Positions 10,835-22,459 of a stretch of DNA of 64,000 nucleotides are shown piece after piece. Position numbers and translations under genes: made by a program. Position 1 is the stretch's first letter, and each line of letters opens with the position of its first letter. The DNA comes from Hanleya hanleyi. Taxonomy: Eukaryota > Mollusca > Polyplacophora > Lepidopleurida > Hanleyidae. Below the pieces are notes generated by a model that was not told where the DNA came from, searched no databases, and saw only the letters and a program-made list of their open reading frames with translations. Where the stretch lies: contig JAVTVY010048011.1 of the NCBI GenBank assembly GCA_036873755.1, forward strand, positions 1-64,000, in the 5' to 3' direction.

Positions 10835-11575
10835 AACTAACCCATGGGGGTGATTGAGCCATGGGGGTGAATGAGCACTCATACTTATAAAGTAGGAAAA
10901 AAGAACTTGGACGTGGTCACTGCCCCATCCCCGGTCCAAAATAGGCCTATGTCGCTCTCCTGATCAATACCTTTCGAACTGTGAATATTTTATCTCTAAA
11001 TCGTGTTGTTATCGAGTTATAAAAACACAGACAGACAGATTCTATGACTTTTACAGTAAAGATGTGGGCACAACACAGAATCTATACATCATGGCCATTG
11101 CATGTGTAAGTGCTCCTAGATATTATCAGAACCACAAAACATTATTTGGTATCATGGTATTTAGGTGGCTCACAAAATTATATGAATTGTGTAATTATTA
11201 ATAAATGGCAAAAATGTTTCAAATGTTACAGATGACGAAAACGCTCCTTGTCACGCAAAATTTGTTAATGAGGTGCCAATAACTCATCCCACATTGACAG
11301 TTGACATTCAGTCATAGTTGGATGCACGTCCGCGCTATGACAGCACATGCTCCCTACACACCGACAATGTAACATTAATACAGTAACACCCACAGTGTGA
11401 TCAAATGACATAAATATAAGCCTATAAAATAGCAAATATAATGCATTAAATTTTAAACCTACATTAAGGCCACTCAAGGTCTCTCAGAAGTCCATTCAAA
11501 TCAAAAAATTTCACGATCCTGATATGCCACAACCTTTAAATATTTAATCAGCAGAACAGAAAGTCTGAAAACAAC
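10835..11575. other. No gene seen
   Basis: Single-copy sequence between the 164-bp duplication and the nested TTAA elements. Near 10840-10875 a short motif, CCATGGGGGTGA-TGAGC, is repeated twice. Nothing else could be supported. Confidence 0.4.
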
Positions 11576-11579
11576 TTAA

Positions 11580-13789
11580 CTCTTTCCCCCATACAAGCGG
11601 GTTTTGACGGCTTGTGTCGATCCCCATGTAAGCGTGTTTTGACGGATGTTCGCCTAACCCATGAAGATGGATTTTGACGTGTCACTGAGTTCCCATGTGA
11701 TGGATTACTTTTGCAATTTTTTGCGTTTACTTTTGAGTAAAACCTAATTAAAACTATACATTTTCAGAAAGCCAAAATTTAAATAAATCTGACTATATAG
11801 ACTGTTGGTATGTTTTGTAGTAAGGGTAAAATGAAATCGGGAGAGGAACAGAAATAATCGGTGGAAAATGCGCGATTAGACACCAAATGTGTTTGGTGTG
11901 CTCCAAGAGAAACGTTCGAAAAATAGTAAAACCTGCTTCCAAATTCCTGAATATTTCACGTAACGCGAGGATAAACTACCAAAGTATCTAACCTTGATGA
12001 CTAACTCGTCAAATCTGCCCATCTGAGTTTATTATAAACATTTCCCGGGACCTGTTGATCTCCCGTTTTAAAATTTATCCGCCATTCTTTGACCACGCTG
12101 TGTTTCGTCGACCCGTGGCCATGGCGACCACGCGCAAATAAACCGACTGCTCCAATCACGCCGGGCCTCTGAAAAGGTCGCTCAAGGTCGCTCAACCTTG
12201 GGCCAATCAGTGATGCTGTTTTACTTCACCTTGTTACCAGCCTTCGTTCTCCTTTAACTCTTTGCTACTTGCTGATAGTCTCGTTTGTCAGCCTTGTATG
12301 TTCGGATAAATGCATGCGAGAGGATTTTGTTATAGACAGTCTTTTTTTGAATCAATATATTTGCATGTAGCTTGATTGAAACCCCGCTAAATATATATAT
12401 TTTCAGAAAGCCCATACTTTAATTAATCTGTCCTTCAAAATATCTGCCCATTTGTGTCTAAAATAAAACCAGACCAGGCGAGAAAATGAAATAAACAAAA
12501 AAAAATCTCTGATTTCGACAACATTACCGTGAGTGTATGTCCCAGCCAAATGATAGTTTCCATAAAAAATCTCTTCACGATTCGCCCAATTCAACCGGAC
12601 GATCGTGCTAAAATACCAGTGCATCGTCCGTGTGGGTTTTAATCTGACATATAAATCCGAGAAACCCTTTATTTCCATTGTAAATCCAACAGTCGGCTCG
12701 CTAAAGTTTCAACGAAGCCATTTTCTTTGGCAAGAAATTCAACCGGCACACGCAGACAAGGCGGCCGGCCAATCGCTGCCATTGTCTCACACGTCTCAAC
12801 TAATCGGGCTTCGCGATACTAACAGAGCCCGATCGAGGTCAATTTGGTCACGCTATCAAAGAATGATCACATCTCTATCCAATCAAATCCTTCGTTATTC
12901 AATCCTATCCAATCAAATCACTCGTCACAGGTCGAAAGACCCGGAAATGACCTTTAAAATGAAACCAATATCTCTAACATTCTACCGCAGGAAATGGGAT
13001 TTCGATAGCGTTGAAAATGGTCAAAAAACGGCAAATTCTTCGCCGATTTTCTCAATTTTCACCACAAGGAAGGTACGTCTTCAATAAAATAAACTTGTTA
13101 TACGTTTATTGCATGATTTACAATAAAATTTGAACGTATATTGTCGACTATTTCCTTGTCCAACGATGTAGACTACCGACGACCTCTCACTTGACGAACA
13201 TTTTACTGTGCGGCGATTTTTTTGCGTGGTGGTGAATTGCAGCCGGTTTCGGCCGTTATGGGTATATATGATGCCGGCCGGTTTTGGCCGGTATAAGTAC
13301 GAAAGGGTTAAAGAAGTACATGGGACTTTTTCAGTTATAGCTCATTCTATACCTGCCATCTCCTGATGTAACTGCGAAATCCCGAATGTACGGAAAATAA
13401 GCTTTACAATGGTATACGATAACATAGGAATTGCAGCGGAACAACAACAGAACGCTGCAAAACGTAGCTAAAATGCGACAATTTCTTCGCTTTTTTCGTG
13501 ATTTCCAACAGACGGAAAGCAGACACAACACATTTTCTCGCAAGATTACTTATTTTTAGATTAAACGTTGCTGATATTGATATAAAACGGGAACAAATTA
13601 CGTAGAATGGGTCTATGGGAGACCATTGGTAAATATTTTTCCACATGACATGGGACATAAAACGGGATATTTTACATCGCTGGAAACGTCTGAAAATTGA
13701 AATCAGTCCATGGGTTAAAGACCTACGCCATTACAAATCTGTTATGGGTCAGAGAGAGAAAATTCCCCACAAGTCTATGGGGGAAAGAG
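11580..13789. mobile_element. Outer piggyBac-like TTAA element (host of a nested copy)
   Basis: The inverted ends CTCTTTCCCCCATA (11580-11593) and their complement (13776-13789) are perfect over 14 bp and flanked by TTAA (11576-11579 and 13790-13793). A second TTAA element lies inside at 12258-13307. Removing it with one TTAA leaves about 1,156 bp, close to the size of the other TTAA elements here. Next to the left end a ~40-bp motif, CCCATG-(A/G)AGCG-GTTTTGACG, recurs about four times with decay, resembling subterminal transposase-binding repeats. The remaining middle (about 12040-12230) is CpG-rich with two CCAAT boxes. No transposase frame is visible. Confidence 0.9.
12258..13307. mobile_element. 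Inner piggyBac-like TTAA element, copy 1
   Basis: TTAA duplications at 12254-12257 and 13308-13311 bound a 1,050-bp element that aligns nearly end to end with the copy at 35266-36328. Left terminus CTCTTTGCTACTTGCTGATAG; right terminus, read inward, CCCTTTCGTACTTATACC. The inverted repeat is short and imperfect. Near the right end GGCCGG-TTT-GGCCG palindromes recur. The middle holds CGGCCAATCGCTGCCATTG, conserved in the other copy. Reading frames (91 and 160 codons) match no transposase and are not conserved between copies, so it is non-autonomous. It inserted into the 11580-13789 element and is therefore the younger of the two. Confidence 0.9.
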
Positions 13790-14087
13790 TTAATTCAACT
13801 GCGTGGTGGACAGTTTTCGCATGCCAGATGCAGAAGAATTTAGAAATCTAGGCCCATAACTCTGTAGTTGAAAGAATGATCAGATGTTATGATGCAGTAT
13901 TTGGGGCTTGATTCAAGCTGATTTTGAACTCGTCAATGTGTTTGCGTCCCTGACCAAAATTTGTTTTCTTTCAGTTTACATGTGTACGTTTACAAATTCA
14001 CTGTACCAAGCCCTTTCCGCAGCCTTACATGTACCTTTCTTTTGCTTTACAACTTCCACCTAAATAGGCAATTCAAAAGAAAAACAT

Positions 14088-15091
14088 GAAGCTGCGCTAT
14101 CGAAACCCCTCGGCTCTGAACCCCAGCTATTATAATGTAAGGGTGTCTCTACCAATTGATTGGCTTGTGGGAAGAAATATTTACCCCTGGTATTGTAAGT
14201 GTACTTTCTTTGAAAAAAAAGAAGGTTTCCAGTCATCCAATCAATAAATAAATGTGATAGTATACTAACATGATATAGAAATAATATGCAAACGGCATAA
14301 CTCTGCAAAATACTTTCTGACACGACTCATTTTCGATAGGCATCTACCAATTGATTGGCTTGTGGGAAGAAATATTTACCCCTGGTATTGTAAGTGTACT
14401 TTCTTGGGAAAAAAAAAAGTTTTCTAGTCATCCAATCAATAAATAAATGTGATAGTATACTAACATGATATAGAAATAATATGCAAACTTAACATAGGAA
14501 TTAGTGGATTTTGTTAGACAAGGGGCATAACTCTGCAAAATACTTTCTGACACGACTCATTTTCGATAGGCATCTAGTGTCATTTTCAAAACAGATTTGC
14601 AGGCATTCTTCGCATTGTGTAAGAGAATAAATCAATAAATCAGTCATCCAATCAATAAATAAATGTGATAGTATACAAACATGATATAGAAATTATATGC
14701 AAACTTAACATAGGAATTAGTGGATTTTATTAGACAAGGGGCATAACTCTGCAAAATACTTTCTGACACGACTCATTTTCGATAGGCATCTAGTTCAGGT
14801 CAAGAGAAACAACTGTATCACGTTAGGATGTTGTATATGGAACGGTTCTGAAATTATCAAATAACAAATCATAAATGGATTTTTATTTGTAAAAAAGGGC
14901 ATAACTCTGCAAAATATTGTCCGAGATGACTCATTTTCGATAGGCTTCTGATTTACGTGAAGATAAATAGATGTAACAAGTTTGGTTGCCATGCATGAAA
15001 CGGTTCTGTAGATATCGCGGTAACGGACGTACGGACAGCCGTACATGATGACGACAATACCCCTAGGCCAAAGTTGGCCGAGGGGTAAAAA
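14088..15091 (+). mobile_element. Helitron/Helentron-like non-autonomous element A
   Basis: The left end GAAGCTGCGC is followed by ACCCCTCGGC (14105-14114), whose exact complement GCCGAGGGGT lies at 15077-15086 inside the right terminal hairpin. The hairpin (15058-15087) pairs TACCCCTAGGCC with GGCCGAGGGGTA (one mismatch, 6-base loop) and is followed by AAAAA. Between lie imperfect ~200-bp tandem repeats: ACCAATTGATTGGCTTGTGG occurs twice and GGCATAACTCTGCAAAATA four times. A short ACGG/ACGT microsatellite (15024-15042) precedes the hairpin. Element D (50461-51526) has the same left end and hairpin but a different core. Subterminal inverted repeats plus a 3' hairpin fit Helentron-type elements; the 'pearl' elements of bivalves, as I recall them, have the same layout. 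No Rep/helicase is encoded. Confidence 0.78.
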
Positions 15092-15589
15092 TCACCATAA
15101 TGGATTGATGATTCCAGGTACACGTAATCCAAATTACAAAGTGTCCCCAAAGAAAATTAAGACAAGGGTTCCAAACCAGGCTGTTAGTCAGAGGGATGGA
15201 GAGTTGTCTTTAATTTGCATCTGGTCCCGAGGTTGTGCAAAAGTATATTTACACACGTGTAAATTTGGACCTCATGCAAATCTGGTCATTTGAACACAGA
15301 GAAAATACGCGTACCATTGTATTTAGAGTAAAACCGAGATAAAACTGTTCAATCAATTTTGAAAAAATAAAAAGTGTTCAGCGGAACAGTTTTGCCCCAT
15401 ATCCTCATAAATTATTATCTTCAAAATATTTTTTTTGTGACATGGAAACCCTACTTCTTTTTGGGTCTTGGCAACATTTTAGCATTGGTTTTGTGACTGT
15501 AATACATGTATCAATAGTCTTCATTAGACTTACAAGAGTAAGACACCTGTGAAATTTGATGAAGGTAACTTGAATTATTGCGCTTTAAA

Positions 15590-15650
15590 GTGAGTGAGTG
15601 AATAGGATTTAACGTCGCTTTCAACATTATTTCAATCATATCGCGACGAA
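15590..15650 (+). mobile_element. 5' fragment of GAGT-headed SINE
   Basis: GTGAGTGAGTGAATAGGATTT followed by AACGTCGCTTTCAAC and ATTTCAATCATATCGCGACG matches the heads at 22460 and 26818. The following sequence (ACCAACTGAGCACC...) does not match their body, so this is either a truncated copy or a SINE with a different tail joined to the same head. Confidence 0.75.
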
Positions 15651-15719
15651 CCAACTGAGCACCACCCAGCCAAGTTGCGTTCCTGCTACTTCAAAGAAGA
15701 AATCTTTGAAGCAGCATGA

Positions 15720-17380
15720 AACCAGACACCCTCCATTTAATCCAAGGTGACCTTGACTTTTGACCGGATAGGTTCAATGATGGCTTGCATTTTGTTTTAC
15801 TTATATTTTGTTAAATATCAATGTGAACGCTTAGCAAATTATACATTTACATGCATACGAAAACAAGCATACGTGCAAATAAACACACATGAGCAAATTT
15901 TGTGCATGTGTTTGGGGCTTATGTTCCAAACTCAAACCCTGGAAGAGTCTCGGAGTAAGGCGAAAAAAGGATTCAATGACCACACCCCAGATACTCACTT
16001 GAGTCTCAATTTACTGTGGATCAGCTGTGAAAGCTATGAACTAGCTGCTGCAGCCGGACATTATGCTGAACTGAATTTCTGTCTGCTGCACTTTCTACAA
16101 ATGGTTGCAATCACGAGTTCCAATCACGCATTCAAGATCGGGAATAAAAATGCTTACAAATGTATTGGTTAATATTTTGCAGCGAGTTACAAATGTTTAT
16201 GTAATGAATATTATTGTCAGTTCCGAAGAGTTGTTCACAGCTGTGGATAAATCGTCCGAGACCCTCGTCGGACTTGCCATTTAATAAAGCCCTGATACAT
16301 GTAGACATCATGTCCCAGACCACAATACTTCGTTGTGTTTGAAAGACGACCAGGAACATGTCATTCTGAGAAGACGTTTCAACAGAGAGGATATTGACCA
16401 ACAATGGGACAGGAAAAAAGTGATCAGTGAAAGCTCTCAACAAGTAAAACCCGTCAACAAGAATAGAAAGAAAAAACATCTCGAGAATTGGACAGTGCTG
16501 ACTGAATATCCGTGACTCGGAGTCGTGATGAGTGACAAAAAAAGTGAAACGACGAATTCGCGCCCTGGAGGAAGACCGAGCCCGAAATTCCTTTGATCTG
16601 TCGTATTTGTGATAGAATGTCATGGTGTGTAATTTGTACGTAGAACTAGGCAAATTAAACAGCTGTACTGGGGCAGAGGGCTTGGGGCAGGTCATTCACA
16701 TCTGTCAGTCCACGAGGCCCCGATGTGTGAGAGTGAATGTATTAAAACGGTAAGACAGACAAAGCCGGTGGGGGAAAAATCCGAGTCGAGACCAATATCA
16801 ATCTCCTAGGGGTCGGCTCTATTAGCATTCCAGCTAAGAAAATATTTATTCCCAGTCCCAATACTTTCTAAGTAGTCGGGTGGAGAGAGGAAGAGTCCAA
16901 TCCCTCCTTCATACAGCCCTATGCCATCCCCTAAATTGCCATTACCAGGCCTTAATAAAGGACTTACAATGAGAGAGACCGGGCTCTGTGTATATTTCGT
17001 CTTAGTCAGTGAATACCAATATTTGGCAAGGGGCTAACTGGAGCCTTGTTTGTAAGAGAGAAGGAGGAGAAAAACACCCAGGCCGAGAACACAGGAAAAA
17101 AATCTCAAGTACTCGTCCCTAACAATAGATTTCTTTTCTCTGTTCATGACTACATGTATGTCTGATGAAGTTGGACAATGGACAATTCATCGCGCAATTT
17201 GGACGGCAATCTTTATGACTGATAATCATTGATAGTCACTGGGATATACTCCGGCAGTCACAGACAGAAATTTAATGGTTCACTCCTTAAAGAAATTGTC
17301 AAATTGTTCCCCCTCCAGATATACATACAGCGTAGTGTGAAATCCTGTTCAAGGCAAGGACAAGTAAGATTTCAGATTTC
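15720..17380. other. No supported gene; GC-balanced unique sequence
   Basis: No repeat ends were recognised. The minus strand carries the longest open frame outside repeats here, 187 codons (16132-16695), but the plus strand is also open in places, the peptide resembles no family I know, and no supportive splice context or codon pattern was seen. The block around 16250-17000 is free of repeats and fairly GC-balanced, so a conserved non-coding element is as likely as an exon. Confidence 0.4.
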
Positions 17381-17392
17381 AGATACATGTAT

Positions 17393-17590
17393 TAATACTA
17401 TTTTTCAGATAATACTATTTTTCAGACAATACTATTTTCGAGTATTACCATTAGTCAAATATTACCACTTTTCAGATTTTACCACTTTTCAGAGATTACC
17501 ATTTCGTAGGAACATTTTTCAGATATTACCATTTCCCAGATATCACCCTTATTCAGATATCACCATTTTTCACATATTACCATTTTTCTT
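17393..17590 (+). repeat. Degenerate ~18-bp minisatellite
   Basis: About ten imperfect units of the form TTTTTCAGATATTACCAT, varying as CAGATAATACTA, CAGATATCACCA and CACATATTACCA, run from about 17393 to 17590. The repeat creates a low-complexity forward reading frame rich in Phe, Ile and Pro, which I do not regard as a gene. Confidence 0.85.
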
Positions 17591-18334
17591 CATAACAATC
17601 TTTGAATTTGTTTGAATTCCGCACTGCTGAGTATATAGAAAAGTATGGAAAAATTTTGACAAATGCATTTTCAAAAGTTTCATCTCATCTGTTTCGTCAC
17701 ACGTCACGGTGTATACAAGACTGTGTACATAATATATACAATTACAAGGAAGTTCTACAATTGTGAAAGCTACAGTTTATTTATTTTCTCTCTTTCCTAA
17801 CCTGAACGTCACCTTAATTTTTCTAAGTTAATGGGTCTACATTAGCAGTTACTCAAGTTACACACGCCTTGAGCTCAAACTGTTCAAACCTCTCACTGTA
17901 AATTCAACCAAACTGGGCTTTTGCATTGTAAATTTACATTTTTATACAGTGAACCTGCGCCTAACATAAACAAATGGTAATTCGGAAAAGAAAACCCCAC
18001 AAATATTTTGTTTTATTTCCAACCAATTTATTTTAATGGTCTGTATAATGGCGCATATATAATGGTCTGAACCCTTGAGTAAACAGCTTGGAAAAAAGAT
18101 CAATTTTTAAATGGGATTAAACAGAAACACTGACTATAATACAAGCATGTACAAGTCACAGGTGCATCTAATTTCATGTAGAACACGCATGGATACATTT
18201 TCATCACCACACGAGAAAGCGATGCGTGCATAAGTATAACCTGGGATACAAAATGATGGAATGATTATAAGCACCACATCTGCAAGTCAAATGCTATTGT
18301 TCCATCACCTGTAACTCTGCCAATCCCACTTTCC

Positions 18335-18905
18335 CACTTTAATTTCTAGGCAAAAGATTTGCCATGGAATAGATGAGTGCATTGACATTTGACTCCCAGT
18401 GTAAATTTGCGGTTCATAATCTTTCTCTTCTTGGTGAACTAAAAGCATCCAATGGAGCATATAGAACTATTGAGAACGCATGAAAATATCATAAATGTGC
18501 ATCAAGTTATTCTACTATTCCAAGAAAACCATTATGCTTTACACTGATGATAAATTTGGCAAATCAATTTGAAAATTGTCCCGTCATCACTGATTAAAAA
18601 TATTCCCCATACTCAAGCCTGGAAATAAGCACCTGTCATAACTACTTGTCACCCCTATTTTGGAAAATGTTCTGCACCATGACCGGTTTACCTTTGTAAA
18701 TGGAGATTCAAGTTGGAATAGTTCATCATGATCTGCAGGGGTGTTTTAAAATTTGGCAGGTACCTATTTCCAGCCTGGATACTGTAGACGTAAGAAGGAG
18801 GATAGGAAGAGTATGAACCACAAATTTACACTGGGAGTGAATCATATATCAATGCACTCATCGGTCCACCAGGGAAGACATTTTGTCTGAGAATTAAAGT
18901 GCCCA
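18335..18905. mobile_element. Foldback element with ~105-bp inverted arms
   Basis: The left arm (about 18335-18440) contains CACTTTAATTTCTAGGCAAAA, GATGAGTGCATTGA and ACTCCCAGTGTAAATTTG. The right arm (about 18800-18905) is its inverted, diverged copy. A single arm-like fragment also occurs at 4918-4960, so this is a dispersed family. A smaller MITE (18614-18778) is inserted between the arms. No coding potential. Confidence 0.8.
18614..18778. mobile_element. 165-bp MITE with 5-bp target duplication
   Basis: The left end CAAGCCTGGAAATAAGCACC mirrors the right end GGTACCTATTTCCAGCCTGG, and ATACT lies directly outside both (18609-18613 and 18779-18783). The same left terminus (CAAGCCTGGAAATAA) bounds the larger element at 37451-38581, which also has a 5-bp duplication. 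It lies inside the foldback element and is therefore younger than it. Confidence 0.82.
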
Positions 18906-20231
18906 TTAGGTTTCATAATATGACCAAAAATACCAGTATGCCATATGTACATAACATTTAAGCTATAAAAAAAAATTAAAATCAATGTAAACAGCAAATC
19001 TTGACCCAGAATTTAGACACCCATTTCTTCCACACCAAAAAGAACTTGTGAAAAGCATGTCCAATTTTATCGAAAACTGGCTTCATAAGATTCCCGAACA
19101 TTTGGCCACTGTCACTTGATTGGTTGTTTAGCACGATCTGCCTGTGTCTATATTTTGAGGGCAAATAATTAAAATAGATGAGGGACTAACATTCTCATTT
19201 TCTTCGTAAACAATTGGTTTGCAATTTAATAATAATTCTAGCATCTAGCAGGTGTATTTAAAAAATCAAGGTCATACTACACAACCAATCAAGTGACAAT
19301 GGCCTTTGGGCAATTAACAAAATATATCAGTTGGTATGACACAGTACAATCCTTTCTGAGTTTCTGCAAAAACAAGTTTGAAGAAATAAGCGAGGACAGT
19401 AACATCTGCCACTGGAGTAAGCGAACCCGATGAATAATGTATCCCTGGTTTAACAATTGCATTGTAGTGAAACATATTTTCATGGCAACATCAAATTTGT
19501 CAATGAATCTGTGACATGGTAAATTTTGTTCGGTGTAGATACGACTTGATCAATTCTACATTCTATGTTACACCTGTAGATAGATATATTATTCATGAGG
19601 CTATTTCACTTCCATTTGTATGTGATTCTTTACCACTTCATTCTGTTGCAAAATAAAATTTGCTGAAATTACGTCCATGTTTCAAAATCTATTCAGGTTT
19701 TTCCCAGCAGAGTTTTTTACTCTGTTTGAAGTTAAATGTTTTTTATCCATGTCTTAAGAAAACTTTTTACGGAAAATTTATGAAACCGAGAAAAAAATGC
19801 CCGCAAACGGTAAATCCCAGTGAGGCGTCTGCATGCGACAGGTTTACGAGTGAACGATTGAAATTGCATCCTTATTGGTGATTGGCTCCAGCGAATCATG
19901 GCATATAAATTTGCCGCTCGAATCTTTGCATATAAATAAATATGCCACTCACACAGAAAAATACACATTTATCTCCTGATAAGAGGTCCAACGACAACAG
20001 ACCGTCATGATATTTTTTATATTCTACCTATACAACTAGCCAATTCCATTTTTTTTTAAAGTTTCTAGCTGCTTCAGTATCTACTCACACCGTCTGCAAC
20101 TTGGTGTGCATAAATGTGCACGAAAACATGCTGTCGCAATTTACTTGTTTCATTTTCTTGCAAATTAAATATCGACAAGAAAAAATGTCAGTCTATCACA
20201 TATTTTGTCAAATTCATAAATTATAAAACGA
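18906..20231. other. No gene seen
   Basis: AT-rich unique sequence without repeat ends, RNA genes or credible exons. Open frames of 60-78 codons occur on both strands at chance level. Confidence 0.4.
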
Positions 20232-20269
20232 CTATTTTTCTATGGAGCCTACATGTATAATCCGTACAC

Positions 20270-20420
20270 CTGTGATGTTACTGAAATATTCTCCGTTCTG
20301 AGAGGACATTGAATTATCATACAGCACATTCACGTGTACATTCAAGACATGTCGTTTGTCATCATCACCTGAAACTGGTAAATCAATGAGGCAAACTTCA
20401 AAGCCGATTTCCCTGAAACC
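20270..20420 (-). CDS. Possible internal exon, unknown protein
   Basis: On the minus strand an open frame is preceded by CTCTGAGTTTGCAG (an acceptor-like AG at 20421-20422) and ends at ACAG|GTGTAC, a donor-like site, giving a 151-bp exon. An earlier donor-like site, TTTCAG|GTGATG, lies near 20369. The peptide is compositionally protein-like, with hydrophobic and charged alternation (GFEVCLIDLPVSGDDDKRH), unlike the low-complexity translations around it. The frame would stop at 20232 if unspliced. No domain or homolog was recognised and no partner exon was found nearby, so it may be chance. Confidence 0.2.
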
Positions 20421-20944
20421 CTGCAAACTCAGAGCAAGGACGCGATTTCAGAGTCTTTATCCACGGGTTCTGCACTTGCCATTTTCCACAGCGGACGATA
20501 CAGACATTATTATGTTGATCTACGACAACATTTTCACGCAAATCAGTCGTAACTACAGCACATACAAGACTTCCCTCTTTTCCTGATCCTTTTACAGTTC
20601 CAATTTTCCGTGGTTCCCATGATTCAATTGTATGTATGATCTATGAGATATTGAAACTGTCTGGGCTGTATAGAGTTACGCCAGTACAGCCAATGTACTA
20701 TAGCACGAGTTGAGTAAATCACACCAAACTGACTGCACTCCTAATGGGTACTTATACATCAACACAAAATAGATCATTTCTGATAAACATTATTATCAAA
20801 CTTGATTTAAAAAAAATTATTTGCATTCTATTACCACACTGTAACTCCGGTTAATTCATCAGAACCAATTCAAATTAATTGTGTGTGTATATTTGTACCT
20901 TGCACATCCACATGAATATTTTTTCACCCAAATTTATTTCCAGG

Positions 20945-21150
20945 GAAAGAGAGATAGAGAATTAAGGTTCAGCAATATGTCAGCTACATGTATATAGCGA
21001 TGATAAAACAATCTAATTATTCAAGTTAATAACTTAGTAATCCAACACAATAAAAACATGTACATACATTACAATTTATACAACAAACCGATTTCTCTCG
21101 AATAGCCTAAAATACAATCTTCTTTTACCTGACTAAAAAGATCTTCTAAA
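20945..21150 (+). mobile_element. SINE-like repeat, family 2, plus strand
   Basis: It matches the minus-strand repeat at 9935-10152 along its length: GAGAATTAAGG, TTCAGCAATATGTCAGCTA, TTCAAGTTAATAACTTAGTAA, AACCGATTTCTCTCGAATA and AAAAAGATCTTCTAAA. This copy lacks the CTTTAACGTCGC part of the head. Divergence is moderate, so the insertion is not recent. Confidence 0.82.
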
Positions 21151-21455
21151 GTAGCTGCTTCATAAAAAGTACATGTATCTCTTACAATCTTAAAATCTAT
21201 ACAGTTGATAAGAATATGTTTCTTTGCGAGATCTTCGTGGCATGGAGTAAACCTTGGGAGTGGCTCTTTCTTTTAGTAAATGTTCGTGAGTTATTCATGT
21301 ATGGTCGATTCTAGATCGTCTCTTCATGGATTGATCGAAACATTTCTGGCTGTTCAGACGAGTATAGCCTAGTACAAGTTTTGTGAACTCATGAAATTTG
21401 GGTCCTATGTTGACCACATTCAAATTATACTTCAAATTATAATGTGATGTTTGTG

Positions 21456-21722
21456 ACCGGCAACAGTTTTATCTTTGGTGACTGGCAACAGTTTTATCTT
21501 TGGTGACTGGCAACAGTTTTATCTTTGGTGACTGGCAACAGTTGATGGTCCCTGCTGATATTTGGTGATTGGTATATTTGACGACTGAAAACAGTAGATA
21601 TTCATTGCTGATCTTTGTGGCTGGTAATAGTTTCATGGTCAAGGCTGATCTTTGGTGACTGGCAATGTTTAGTTGATGGTTGATGCTGACCTTTGGTGAC
21701 TGGCAACAGTTGATGGTCAATG
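21456..21722 (+). repeat. Minisatellite with TTTGGTGACTGGCAACAG units
   Basis: Three near-perfect 28-bp units (ATCTTTGGTGACTGGCAACAG plus TTTT) begin the array. More diverged and longer units follow, with GATGGTC-(A/C)-TGCTGA between them, to about 21722. A reverse-strand frame crossing it is an artefact of the repeat. Confidence 0.88.
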
Positions 21723-22443
21723 TGGATGCTTGTTCAACTGAACTGATTGACTTTTAATGTCTGAAAGGTTTATCTGTATATAGATGTTAGCTAAATCTTC
21801 TCTTCTTCACTCCCAAGCACCTACATACCACTGGGTTTTGTCTGTCGGATACAGAGGACAATTAAGTTTCAAGATCTGAAAATATGATGAGGAGCCAATG
21901 GAGATGGGAAGGTAAATTCCATCTCATTTATCATTCCAAACTGGTAAAGTTATGCTTCATCAATCTTGATTCCATCCAAGTGACAAGTTTTTTTTCGTTT
22001 CTCAAACAAAGCTGCATTTTTCTCCATCTATACGATCAACTCCAATCTGGTCTATGGTTTCCAACTTCAGATATTCTTTATGCTGCTCTAATTTCAAGTG
22101 TTAACTGAACGGAACCATGCTGAAACTAATGCCATCAATGACTGTACTTGTGGATATCAACTAGCTTAGTTATCTACATAATTTGATGTATACACAGTTC
22201 TCTCCCTTTACCTTTGGCGCTGTAGAACAGAACAGAACAGAACAGAGAAATAATTGCACAATGCAACTAATCATTTCAAACTTCACCAAGCAAAAAATGT
22301 TTTCGTTTTGCGTAACACAAGCATTAACCCTGGGGATCTAAAATGTTGCCAAGAATGAAAATTTGAGTTGCCAAGCGTTAATTCTGTTACATAATTTTAT
22401 ATGCCTGCTTCAGTGTTAAATCTTGCTTCATCATTCTGGGTGA
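21723..22443. other. No gene seen
   Basis: Unique sequence with a short AACAG microsatellite at 22226-22243 and nothing else that could be supported. Confidence 0.4.
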
Positions 22444-22459
22444 GAATTGAGAATGGGTT

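Noticed and set aside
16132..16695. 187-codon reverse frame
   Set aside because: No recognisable family, plus-strand frames overlap it, and there is no promoter or splice support. Kept only as a note in the surrounding region.
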